64,000 nucleotides of DNA from Malus domestica (lineage: Eukaryota > Streptophyta > Magnoliopsida > Rosales > Rosaceae). Under the pieces are notes generated by a model. It saw nothing but the letters and a program-made list of their open reading frames with translations, had not been told where the DNA came from and did not search any database. Below, piece after piece: positions 36,572 to 45,610 of the stretch. The first letter of the stretch is position 1, and the number at the start of each line of letters is the position of its first letter. The stretch spans positions 15,235,001 through 15,299,000 of the forward strand of contig NC_091669.1 in assembly GCF_042453785.1 (NCBI RefSeq), in the 5' to 3' direction. Both the position numbers and the translations under genes were made by a program.

Positions 36572-36800
36572 CGTCGGTGTTCTAGTATTAGGAGAAACTA
36601 TGTGAGGGACTGTTCGTCTCGGGTTAAAGTGCTAGAGACTAGAGCTCAAAGTAGTGTGGTTTAGGCATGTTTTGTGTATTTAACAAAGATACTAATTTAT
36701 GTATTTTGTAGTTTTGAAAAGGAAAATTACACTAATTTCTGAAAATTGCTAGTTTGTTTTTTTTCTGCTGGATTGAAGACTCTAACCATTGAAATTAAGG

Positions 36801-37392
36801 AAAACTAATGAAAAAGGTCTGAAAACTTTGAGTTTTAATGATAAGGACAAAATAAAGGGTAAAGTGAATAGTACCAAGATTGCCTTTTTAGTGTAAAAAT
36901 ATGGTTTTTCGTTAAAGTGAACAGTACCAGATACTTTTCGTTAAAGTTCCCTTGAAATTATGGCAGTCCCACATCCATTGAATTCTGAAAGTCTGGAGAA
37001 ATGAAGAGAGAGAATAATCCTATTGGGTCTTGAATTATGTTTTGGGCTTAAATTAAGTTAAACATTTTAATCGGGCTATAAATGCACATAAATTGGGTTT
37101 CATAATTAAATATCCAACATAAATAAATAAATATTTATTTAATTTGGTCCGGTTTGATTTCTGAACTAAGAAAACTGAAACCGAACGAGCCATTTTAGTT
37201 CGGTTCGGTTTTTGACATTTGGGTTGATTTCGGTTTTCGATTTTTTTTAAGGGAACTTTAACGAAAAGCATCTGGTACTGTTCACTTTAACGAAAAATCA
37301 CATTTTTACTCAATCCTGGTACTATTCATTTTACCCTTTATTTTGTCCTTATCATTAAAACTCAAAGTTTTCAAGCCATTTTCATTAGTTTT
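36801..37392. mobile_element. Foldback element with about 150-bp inverted ends
   Basis: Left arm 36801-36955 and right arm 37245-37392 are inverted copies sharing AAAACTTTGAGTTTTAATGA and ACAAAATAAAGGGTAAA; only a few bases differ. The 290-bp middle includes a minus-strand Asn/Lys/Arg-rich frame that is not convincing as a gene. Non-autonomous DNA element; target duplication not resolved. Confidence 0.7.
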
Positions 37393-37978
37393 CTTTTTTT
37401 TAACCCTTATATGTTATATTCAACTAAGTTTTTTTTGTTACATTGAATTTTTTTTTATAAAAATTGACATTTTTGAAACTAGAGATTAAAATATAGTTAT
37501 CAATGATAAATACATGGATCAGTGTCACTCATAACTCAATTTTGACACATTAAACACGCTCAGCTAATGTGATATACATTTTTACGGGTTAGAACAATAG
37601 AATAATTATACTAAATTAATTTTATCTCAACTAAGGATATGTATAGGTGATATGCTGGAGTTTGAAAATTAAAGCAAAAATTAAACCGTCTCAGAGCATT
37701 TCCAAAAGAGATGTCAAAATGTTTAAATCAGCAGTAACGATAATAAAAGATAGCAATAACGTTTTCCAACCGAAAAACCAAATCTGATGTAACATGACAT
37801 GAAAATATATCTCTCCTCCTTGTTGCCAAATTTGATAGCACCTTCAAAAGAAATTTGATTAATTTTTAAATGCTTTTTATTATTTTTTTTATTGATTTAA
37901 AGCATTGCTTTTTTGTTTCTTCCCATCACCAATGCAATATTTAATACTTTAATACTTTTTAATTCATTTTCTTTTATT
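37393..37978. other. Intergenic AT-rich DNA
   Basis: No gene, repeat pair or RNA signal recognised between the foldback element and the duplicated promoter of the decayed fourth SPL2-like copy. Confidence 0.5.
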
Positions 37979-37979
37979 C

Positions 37980-38502
37980 TCCTCCATCCCGCCACTCCAC
38001 CAGTCGCGGCGCCAAACGACCACCTTCTCTTCTCACACCGCTTCCCCCTAATACATGTAGAACCCAAACGACAATGCAATGTCGTTGCACGAGCGAGCCG
38101 TAATAAACCTATTCTCCCAACTCGCCCTCTCCTACAACGGCGCCGCTTTGGGGGTAGTCCTAGCGTGCGCCGCCTCGCGTACCGTCATCAAGTTCGCCTA
38201 CACCTCCTCAGCGCTGCTCAAGCTCCGTAACGCTCCCTACGTCAAAGTCTCCGGACACCGCGCAATCCTCGCCCCTGACGAATCTCAGCCCTCCGATGCA
38301 AAGCTCGTCGTCTTACGCGGCACCGTCGAAGCCAAGTCCGCCGTCGTCGGCAAGTGGAATAGCCTCAAATCCGGCGTATTCGTCTCCCGGGGAAACAAAG
38401 AACAGTGCCGTCGTCGTTCAAAGAACCAAACCGCGCGTTTTGGTTTCTTTCGTTTCTCAGTAAACTGAATCGGAAATTACAATTTTTGTAAAGTGTGTTT
38501 AT
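37980..38502 (+). pseudogene. Decayed fourth SPL2-like copy (exon 1 and stub of exon 2)
   Basis: Homology to copy 3 starts in the promoter (about 37980). It continues through exon 1 (ATG 38079, MSLHERAVINLFSQLALSYN...) and intron 1, and stops a few bases into exon 2 (TGTGTTTA, about 38494-38502). An extra A in CGGGGAAACAAAG (about 38392-38396) shifts the frame, and the intron 1 donor is lost (CCGCGCG instead of ACGGTG). All later exons, including the RING, are absent. It retains the EAKSAVVGKWNSL stretch that copy 3 lost, so it derives from the ancestor of copy 3 rather than from today's copy 3. No functional product is expected. Confidence 0.88.
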
Positions 38503-38532
38503 TAGAGGCACGTATGGTAAGCTTTGTTGGGA

Positions 38533-38575
38533 ATCCCACATCGCTCACGCAAGGGTTCTTTGTGCTGTTTATAAA
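38533..38575 (+). promoter_or_regulatory. Pol III-type snRNA promoter: USE and TATA
   Basis: ATCCCACATCG (38533-38543) is an exact match to the plant snRNA upstream sequence element (RTCCCACATCG). A TATA box TTTATAAA (38568-38575) follows after 24 bases. That spacing is the one known for Pol III-transcribed plant U6, U3 and MRP genes; Pol II snRNA genes place the boxes about ten bases further apart. The predicted start is about 20-24 bases downstream, where the P1 stem of the MRP RNA begins. Confidence 0.9.
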
Positions 38576-38594
38576 GCTTGTTGGAGAACCTACT

Positions 38595-38862
38595 AATGAC
38601 ACCACTGGACGAGGCGATTGGGTCATATTTCTGTAAAAAGAATTAGACCCAGGAAAGTCCCCGGGCCCCTATCTGCAGAGATGCAGGCCTGGAAACAGGT
38701 ACCCTCCGTAGGCTTGGAGTCTTATCGCCCCGTGCGATGGGCTGAGACACGTGTGGAGCCTTTTAGGCTTCAAGCCCGGACTAATCTTGGCCGACTTAAC
38801 AGTTATTCGCTTGGTCCATTGGACTAACTGAACGGGGCTTACGTTTCAGTGGTGTCATTTTT
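38595..38862 (+). ncRNA. RNase MRP RNA gene
   Basis: The RNA component of RNase MRP, the nucleolar ribonucleoprotein that processes pre-rRNA; the call is from motifs seen in the sequence. The ends AATGACACCACTG (38595-38607) and CAGTGGTGTCATT (38847-38859) pair perfectly over 13 bp as helix P1. A P3-like hairpin has arms GGGTC and GACCC (about 38620-38650). Conserved region I, GGAAAGTCCCCGG (38652-38664), can pair with conserved region V, ACGGGGCTTA (38832-38841), to form P4 with a bulged U. Next is CTGCA-GAGA-TGCAG, a P8-like hairpin carrying a GAGA loop similar to the MRP GARAR motif. Promoter (USE and TATA at Pol III spacing) and T-run terminator flank it. Length of about 265 nt fits plant MRP RNA. 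Plants use protein-only RNase P, which makes RNase P RNA unlikely. A 69-codon frame inside it is fortuitous. All key elements look intact, so it may be active. Confidence 0.88.
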
Positions 38863-38865
38863 TTT
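38858..38865 (+). terminator. Pol III T-run terminator of the MRP RNA gene
   Basis: Eight consecutive T residues immediately follow the 3' strand of the P1 stem, the usual Pol III stop. Confidence 0.85.
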
Positions 38866-38953
38866 ATATTATTTTTCGATTGAAAATGATAAAATACACA
38901 TTTTTACTTATTCAACATAATAGTGAGAAAGAAAAGATTTGTGTGAGAAATTA

Positions 38954-39536
38954 AGAGCATATTTGGTACTTTACTTGAATCCAAATTTTTAAACTCAAAA
39001 GTAATTTTCAAGTTTTAGGCCTTAAAAACTTATTTGGTAGGACTATTTTCAAAAACTGAATTCAAGACTAACTAAAAAATATAGTCTATTCTCTAAAAAC
39101 ATAAAAAGTCAGTTTTTAGAGATTTTAAATTTAAACTCATTCATTTCTTTCTCCCTTCTCCCCTCTCACTCCAAATCTATCTCTCTTTTATTCTCTCTCT
39201 CCTTTTTTTCTTCCTATTTCGTCTCTCCTCAAATCCGTTCTCTTCATTCTTTCGGTTATTTCTCACACATCTTCCTCTCTATCTCGTCCGATCTTCTCTT
39301 CTTTCTCTTTCCTTTAATCATCTTTTACTTTCTTTCCTTCTCTTTCCTCTCTCTATCTTTCATGCGACCCCCTCTTTTTAGATCTCTTTGTCTAGTTTAA
39401 GTCATAAGATTTAAAATTTTTACATCGCAAACCAATCAAGTTTTTTAATCTTAAAGAAAATTGTTTTCAAAAAATGTTCTTAAGAAATGTTTTGAGAAAT
39501 GATAAAAAATTTCAAATAGGAAACCAAACAAGCTCT
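38954..39536 (+). mobile_element. hAT-like MITE, copy A
   Basis: Ends AGAGCATATTTGGTAC and, in reverse complement, TAGAGCTTGTTTGGTTTCC are similar inverted termini. The interior has a CT-rich stretch (TCTCTCTTTTATTCTCTC). A second copy in the same orientation lies at 48337-48917. Non-coding. Confidence 0.6.
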
Positions 39537-39561
39537 AAAATATGTGGAAATCACTTATTGA

Positions 39562-39732
39562 TTAGTTTGGATGTGTTTTTAAAATGACTGAAAACGTTTT
39601 TGGTGAAAATGTTATCTCTAAAAAGCATATAACTGGTGCTTCTTACAGAAAACGCTTCAAGTGTTTTTAAAACCTAAAAATATTTTCTCTAAAAAGTTTT
39701 CAATCGTTTTAAAAGCACATCCAAATAAGCTT
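39562..39732. mobile_element. Short foldback MITE
   Basis: Left end TAGTTTGGATGTGTTTTTAA and right end CACATCCAAATAAGC are inverted copies. GTTTTC and GAAAAC words repeat through the 170-bp unit. Non-coding. Confidence 0.5.
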
Positions 39733-40490
39733 ATGTTTTATATTTTGCAATTGTTCCCGTAATGTACAATCCGATTTTCAATCGATTGAATAGCAGGCTT
39801 GTAGTTGAATCGAGATTGGCGATTAGTACAAGATTGAAAATCTCTCTTTCTCGCAGCTCGTGCTTTATGGCGAACAAATGAGAAGGATCAAATATGATTA
39901 TCATCTTAATCATGACTTTTCACCCTTGCACATGACATACATACATAGGTAAAGCTAGAGAAAATTAAACTGGAAACTTTGAGGTGGACCGAAATTGGGT
40001 ATATTATTGCGCGGATTTGAAAACTATTTCGTTTTTAGTTTGTTTGGTAAAGATAAAGGAAAAATATGTGGAAGAAATTAACAATGAAAAAAGATAAAGG
40101 GATGGATGAGAAAGAAATGAAGGAGATTAAACGAATTTGGAAGAAAATAGCTTCAAATTAGTTTTCGATTTCATTTTGTGTTTCACTCAACTCATTTCAT
40201 CCACGTTCATTTCATATTTCTTCCACCATCCTCGTATACTACTTGAACCCAAAATAAGAATGAAAAAGTTCAGAATTTGTGGACCACTCCACAGATGGAG
40301 AAGTTAAAGGAGAAGGAGAAATCAAGTAGATATAAAGCTAGAACACTAAACTGCAAACCCAATCTTAAATTTGAAAAATAATAAATACACTCGTATCTAA
40401 TTATGTCGGTTGTTTTCGTTTAATTAAATACGATAATCAGGAATAAAAACCGTAAAGTTCAAAATAAAAATAAAAATATAACCACCTAGT
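39733..40490. other. Intergenic downstream of NSP1
   Basis: AT-rich DNA containing the 3' flank of the minus-strand NSP1 gene. No other gene is recognised. Confidence 0.5.
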
Positions 40491-42149
40491 TTAATTGTTG
40501 CCTTCTCTCTCATGAGGCTTCCACAATGAACAAAAAGAAACAGGCTGCCCCTTCCACCACAACCCTACACACCCATCCTTCTCATCCACTTTCATCTCCC
40601 AATTACTATCATACTTCCTCAGCAAGGCTCTTCCTCCATCAATGGCATCCTCCCCAAACACCTCCCCCACAAACCCTACCCTTCTCATCCTCTCACCCCA
40701 CTTCTCCTTCCCCTCATTCATCTCCCCCCGGTTCGTCAGTGCCTTCGCTGCCTCCCCTTCCATCACCCTCCTCTCCTCGCTCTCCCGCCCTTTGAACGCC
40801 GCGCTGGTCGAGTCCAAGAACCTCCACAAGTACTCCACCTGCCTCGAAAACCCCGTCGCAAAATCCCCGCAGTTGTTGCAGCTGCACTCCATGTTGTTCT
40901 CGCTTAGGATCACCCCCTTTGGCTCCATGCTCCTCAGGGACTTCAAGAACTCGGTTCTCTCATCCGGGGCGTTGTGGTTCAGTTGGTGTAGCCTGAATTG
41001 CACGCAAACGATCAGTGTTTCGTCATTGGAGGCATCGATCAGTTGAGCATTCAGAGTTTTCAATGGCTGATCGTCGAGGCGCTTAATTTGCAAATTGATG
41101 TTCATGTACTTGGCGAAACTGAGGAGTCTATTGGAGAAATTTTCACCGGGAGGACCTACTGCAAATGGGGTCCCTCTGTTTTGGTTGTTTTCAGCGCCGG
41201 CAATAACTGTGATCTTGACCAATGGCGGAGGGCCGCCTGGCCGGTGAGTCAGGGCCTCGAGCAGAGTAGGCCATTGCATACCATGAGACACACCGACATC
41301 GACAATGTGAAGGGTTCGAGTTCGATCAAATTCTTCCGCAATAAGTTGGAGAATTGAAGAGTTCGCAATGTTATTTGGAAATGCAAACCATGGACTCACC
41401 TCATAGAATTTCATCAGAGATTTTTGGAAAAATCTTGGTTCTGTGGAAGTGAAAGTAACCGGCGCCGCTGAGGCAGAGCCGTTAGGGGCAGAGGAGGAGG
41501 AGGAGGAGGACAGGTGCTGATTCAGCGCATGGAGCCCGTGAGCTGCCAAGCGGTGGTTGGCGTCGCCGGTGACTGAGGCAAGCTCGTGGAGAACGAAGAG
41601 GAGGTGCTGGACACGTGTCGAATTCCCACCTGTGATGGCTGAGGCACAAGGGTTTAGCAACTGCTCTGCCCACCTCCCTTCCTTGCTATTACCGTTATTA
41701 CAGTTATTCCCCGTACCCTTGGCTGTCCCTTTTTTGTTCCCATTTGATTTCTTAACTGGCACCACTACTACCTCTTCACCTGATTGGTTCCCCGGGACGG
41801 CAGGATTGATCGGACGGCCGTGGTGGTTCTTCCGATCAATGTGTTGCTGTTCCGGGGACGCCTTTCGCTTCTTAGATGAATCGGTAGGTGACGGATGATT
41901 CAAATTGGCTGGATTTGGGGGCCCTGTGGTGGTTGTTGGGATTGAAATGCCAGTTGGGTTGTTGAGACAAGTAGGATTGGTGGTGGGATGAACAAGATCA
42001 TGGCTCTCATCCCACCATTGAAGTCCTCCATCGATGTCATTTGAATGGTAAGGATCATCCCAGAAAGATGGGAAGAAAGTGACTGAATCTTCAAGCCAAT
42101 CCAAGATATGATCTGAGGTGGAGTTTGGCTCTGGTTGTTCAGTGGTCAT
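40491..42149 (-). CDS. NSP1: GRAS transcription factor NSP1 (Nodulation Signaling Pathway 1)
   Basis: Single-exon, 552 residues, about the family's usual length. The N-terminus has the NSP1-specific ILDWLEDSVTFFPSFWDDPY (15-34). A basic stretch KKRKASPEQQ (93-102) may serve nuclear import. Low-complexity Gly/Asn/Lys follows. The GRAS domain begins at EGRWAEQLLNP (about 157) with the first leucine-rich region, then the VHIID-type block LHIVDVGVSHG (280-290). PFYRE-like and SAW regions complete it, ending near QPVSFCSLW. Known role: in legumes NSP1 acts with NSP2 below the calcium-spiking pathway to switch on nodulation genes. In all plants it supports arbuscular mycorrhiza and strigolactone synthesis genes such as D27. 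A Ser-run (214-220) is low complexity. The leader on the minus strand is CT-rich. No defect is seen. Confidence 0.95.
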   Translation of the reverse strand: MTTEQPEPNSTSDHILDWLEDSVTFFPSFWDDPYHSNDIDGGLQWWDESHDLVHPTTNPTCLNNPTGISIPTTTTGPPNPANLNHPSPTDSSKKRKASPEQQHIDRKNHHGRPINPAVPGNQSGEEVVVVPVKKSNGNKKGTAKGTGNNCNNGNSKEGRWAEQLLNPCASAITGGNSTRVQHLLFVLHELASVTGDANHRLAAHGLHALNQHLSSSSSSSAPNGSASAAPVTFTSTEPRFFQKSLMKFYEVSPWFAFPNNIANSSILQLIAEEFDRTRTLHIVDVGVSHGMQWPTLLEALTHRPGGPPPLVKITVIAGAENNQNRGTPFAVGPPGENFSNRLLSFAKYMNINLQIKRLDDQPLKTLNAQLIDASNDETLIVCVQFRLHQLNHNAPDERTEFLKSLRSMEPKGVILSENNMECSCNNCGDFATGFSRQVEYLWRFLDSTSAAFKGRESEERRVMEGEAAKALTNRGEMNEGKEKWGERMRRVGFVGEVFGEDAIDGGRALLRKYDSNWEMKVDEKDGCVGLWWKGQPVSFCSLWKPHEREGNN

Positions 42150-43654
42150 TGTGCTTGAGAATTTCAGAAAGGGAAGAGGAAGTGAAGATGATGAAGAGAG
42201 AAAAGGGGTTTCTTAAGGTAGGTGACAAATTTTTTTTTTTTTTTTGTTTTTGTCAAAAGGTGACAAAGTTTGATCATTGACCAAAATGGATGGAGGTATT
42301 TTATGGGATACCCTCCAAGTTCTGAATGATTTTCAAAGTGATTCACAAAGTTTCAATTTTTCCGTATTGCACCATAATGTTTTGAAGTAATATCAATTTA
42401 TGCTTTTGATGTAATTGATTATTTGATATTTCATTAAATTGATGTTATGGTGAGAGTGGAATCACGAGTATGAGCTGATGTGACTCACATTTGCACCACA
42501 TTGATAGAAGAAAAAAAAAACCTAAAAATCCTAAAAAACTCGACATAGAGCTGCGTCTTCTCTTAAATCGATGCTTTGTTTTTCAAAATGACAATCAATC
42601 GGATCAAATCGTGCAAGGTATGTCACATCTCATATTCGGACTCCACATATGGCGCCTTGTCAATTTAATGAAGGGTTAGATGTTCAAATAGACGAAATAT
42701 TTGAATTAATACAATTTCAAAACTTCAGGGTGCAATGCAAGAAATTTAAACTTGATGACACATTTAAAAAAAAAAAAATTATAGGATCAAACGTTAAATG
42801 TGTTAAATGTTAAATTAATGGATTAAGGCAATGGGGCTGCATGAATGAGACAAGGGAAGGCATATTGTAATGTGGGGTGTGCTGTTAATTTGGACGATGT
42901 GATGTTTCATTAGGGATAATCAACTCTAATTAAGTAATTAACCCTTGTGTGTCTTGAAAGGTTAACTTATTCCTTGGCATGTCATGCCAATTGAGATCCA
43001 CTAATTACGATTAGATATAGAGATGAAGCTGCTGTGAAAATGTGATTAGCGTTGAATTTAAATAGTCTGCAGACGGCAGATACTGGTTCAAAAGAATTAA
43101 AAATTGTAAACACTTCGTTTGCTACTGGTTTGTGTTTTTGGAAAGACTCTTAAACATGTTTGGTTTTGAAGGTGGACCTTTTCTATTTCATTTGTCAATA
43201 TTTATGTTCTTCTCTTTGCCCCCTAATGTTTTAATTAAATCTAATGGTGATGTTGTGTGGTATTTCTTCTTGACACAAGAGGACCAATTAGCTAGAGAGT
43301 TTGAGTGGCTGTGCCTCCCTTTTTTGCCTACTCAAATTCAATCCTCTCTCTTGGCAGTTACCACCTCTTTTTCTGAGAAAATGTAAAATAAGGACGGAAT
43401 GTGACAACTTTAAATAAAGAATGTAAGAAAGGGAACCGGATTATCTAGCCCCCCAGTTGATATGATTCTTGTTTTTAGAGTTTGATTACTAAGTTCTTTC
43501 TTCTTCATTGTATCCCTGCATCACCGTCGTCGGGCTATCTCATCGTTGGTGGCCATCTTCGACGTTGGGTAGAGTCCGCCGCCTACACTCGGGGTTCTCT
43601 CTCTCAAGTTGGATCAGAAGTTGTGATTTTTTTTTTCATGAATATATTGAGTGG
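42150..43654. other. NSP1 upstream region and intergenic DNA
   Basis: The NSP1 5' leader (CT-rich on the minus strand) extends to about 42230, where a T-run occurs on the plus strand. The rest is AT-rich. A frame of 84 codons at 43132-43386 has no recognisable motif and is not called. Confidence 0.45.
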
Positions 43655-43855
43655 TTGTTGCCCTCTTTGATGACATATTGATTGAATATTGACGACATAT
43701 CAACTGAACACACTTTTATGAATGTAAGTTGTAACTATTCGTACTAAATAACCGTGATTGTTGCCCTCTTTGATGACATATTGATTGAATATTGACGACA
43801 TATTAACGCACTTTTGTATTTGTAAGTTGTAACTATTCGTACTAAATAATTTTAA
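43655..43855 (+). repeat. Tandem duplication, two units of about 100 bp
   Basis: TTGTTGCCCTCTTTGATGAC through ACTATTCGTACTAAATAA occurs twice (about 43655-43753 and 43757-43850). A deletion of a few bases and a handful of substitutions separate the copies. Non-coding. Confidence 0.85.
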
Positions 43856-44629
43856 ACCAACTGTAAAATAAATAAATAAAATCATAATTAACAGTCCAAT
43901 TTATCGGACGGCCCTTAAACATTTCACATTATATTACTTAATAAGGATTTCAGTGAATCAAACTATATTACTTAAAACACATTAGTTTCAGAAACTAAAA
44001 AAAATAAAAAATACGAGAAGGATTCTAAACAACATATTATTAGCACTGCCCTTTTTTTTTTTTGGGTGAAAGTACAGCAAAATTAGGCGAGATTAGCTAT
44101 TTGTTAATAGTTGCGTACGAGACACCTACTCTTCCCAAAGGAAAAATGACATTGCACCTTGAAACCCTCGCCCCTCCACTCTCTACCAAATTTTTTTAAT
44201 ATCTAAATTATATATTAATAAAATCATGTTTGTCAACCAAAACCTCAATAAATTACCATTCTAATCCTCTCACCAGAACTCAACAAAAATAAAAAATGTG
44301 GACAATTTAGTATACGCATAACACAAATTTTATTGTTTTTTATAATAACATCACAACCATGTAAATTACCATTCTACATTCCCCATGTTCTCCTACCTTT
44401 TCTTTTCCCACTTTTTTTATTTGTCTTTTTTTATTTTTGAGTTGTCATCCACGCTCATTCAGAATAAGTCGTACTAAAATAAAAAAAACATATTTAGTTG
44501 CACCCTTAGAGGGTGTGTGCCGATTGCTAGTAAGAATTATAAAAAGGTACATGTAAGGAGACTAGGCCAACACCATCAAACAGTCAACAAAAACGATGAG
44601 TAGGAAAAAAAGGCAAATTGCGTGTATGA
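43856..44629. other. Intergenic AT-rich DNA
   Basis: No gene or clear repeat pair recognised. Confidence 0.45.
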
Positions 44630-45610
44630 ACAGTGACTGCAAATGATAGGATAATTGACCACCAACGTCAAGCGTAAGCTGCAGCCTTATAAGAGTCTAG
44701 CAAGTAGGCGACCTGGTTGCCGTCCCGATAGATATGTGTAGGAACAAAACTCATCTGACGAAACCATGAAACTGTTGACAAAGCCTTATATAAGTAATGT
44801 TGAACCAAAGTGGAATCAGTTTTAATCCAAAGGTGTTTCCAGTCACAAACCCATGCTACACGAACTGCCTCAATAAAAGCTAAATTAAATTTTCGCTGTC
44901 ACCGAACTCACAAATTCTGTCCAAGAAGCAAATAGCGCCAAGGACTTGGCCTTAACTGGTATGGAAATCGCCTCCAAAACTCGCACACTCATTAGAATAA
45001 GAGCCATATATATTCACCTTAATCCACCCCAACTGCGAAGGATGCTAGTGAACAGGGGGCCGAAGCCAAGAGCGGCGAAATACCTAGCAATGAGAAAATA
45101 GGCAAAGAAGTAGAAGGAAGGTGCCGGCTAGAAAATCATATTGAAGACGATTCCCAAAAACAGTCCGTAAACCAATGCTTAGCATATTCCGAAGGAACCA
45201 AATGCCCCAAATAAAAGTACAAAGTAAAATGATCCAAAGCTGACGAGTTGATCTAGAGAAGCCAGCAAGGTAAGGCTATGAGAAGACAAATCTTTTAAAC
45301 CTAAGCCCCCCAAATGTTTTGGACGACAACAAAGTCTCCAAGAAACAATCGGAATGCCTCTGGAATCAGTATCCCCCGACCAAAAGAAATTACAAATCCA
45401 ACTGAACATGATTCAGTGAAGACGAGGCCAAGCATAAACCTGAAAGCTGTAGATAAGCACACTCCAAATCACTGACGAGATAAGCTGTTGATGACCCACT
45501 TGGGAAAGCATATGACTCTTCCATGCTGACAGTTTGCACCTGACTTTATTGGCAATGTCTTGGAAGAAAATTCTCAGAGGACGACCTTGAAAAATGGGGA
45601 CACCCAAATA
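44630..45610 (-). pseudogene. LINE (non-LTR retrotransposon) 3'-end remnant
   Basis: On the minus strand, frames at 45607-45413 and 45409-45179 encode the C-terminal side of a plant L1-type reverse transcriptase: GVPIFQGRPLRIFFQDIANK, KLSAWKSHMLSQVG, then ICNFFWSGD and LGGLGLKDL. Further downstream (about 44900-44660) are RNase H pieces: KTDSTLVQHYLY and HIYRDGNQVAYLL. The order RT then RNase H is that of plant L1 elements. The frames are separated by stops and shifts; the catalytic RT core is missing, so this is a truncated relic. Confidence 0.85.

Noticed and set aside
38618..38827. 69-codon plus-strand frame
   Set aside because: Lies wholly inside the RNase MRP RNA gene and shows no protein-like features.
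38595..38862. Alternative identities: U-snRNA, 7SL, U3 or telomerase RNA
   Set aside because: The promoter would suit several, but no U1-U6, U3 or 7SL signature is present and there is no AAACCCT-type telomere template, whereas CR-I, CR-V and P1 of MRP are present.
40642..41046. 134-codon plus-strand frame opposite NSP1
   Set aside because: Shadow of the NSP1 coding sequence on the other strand.
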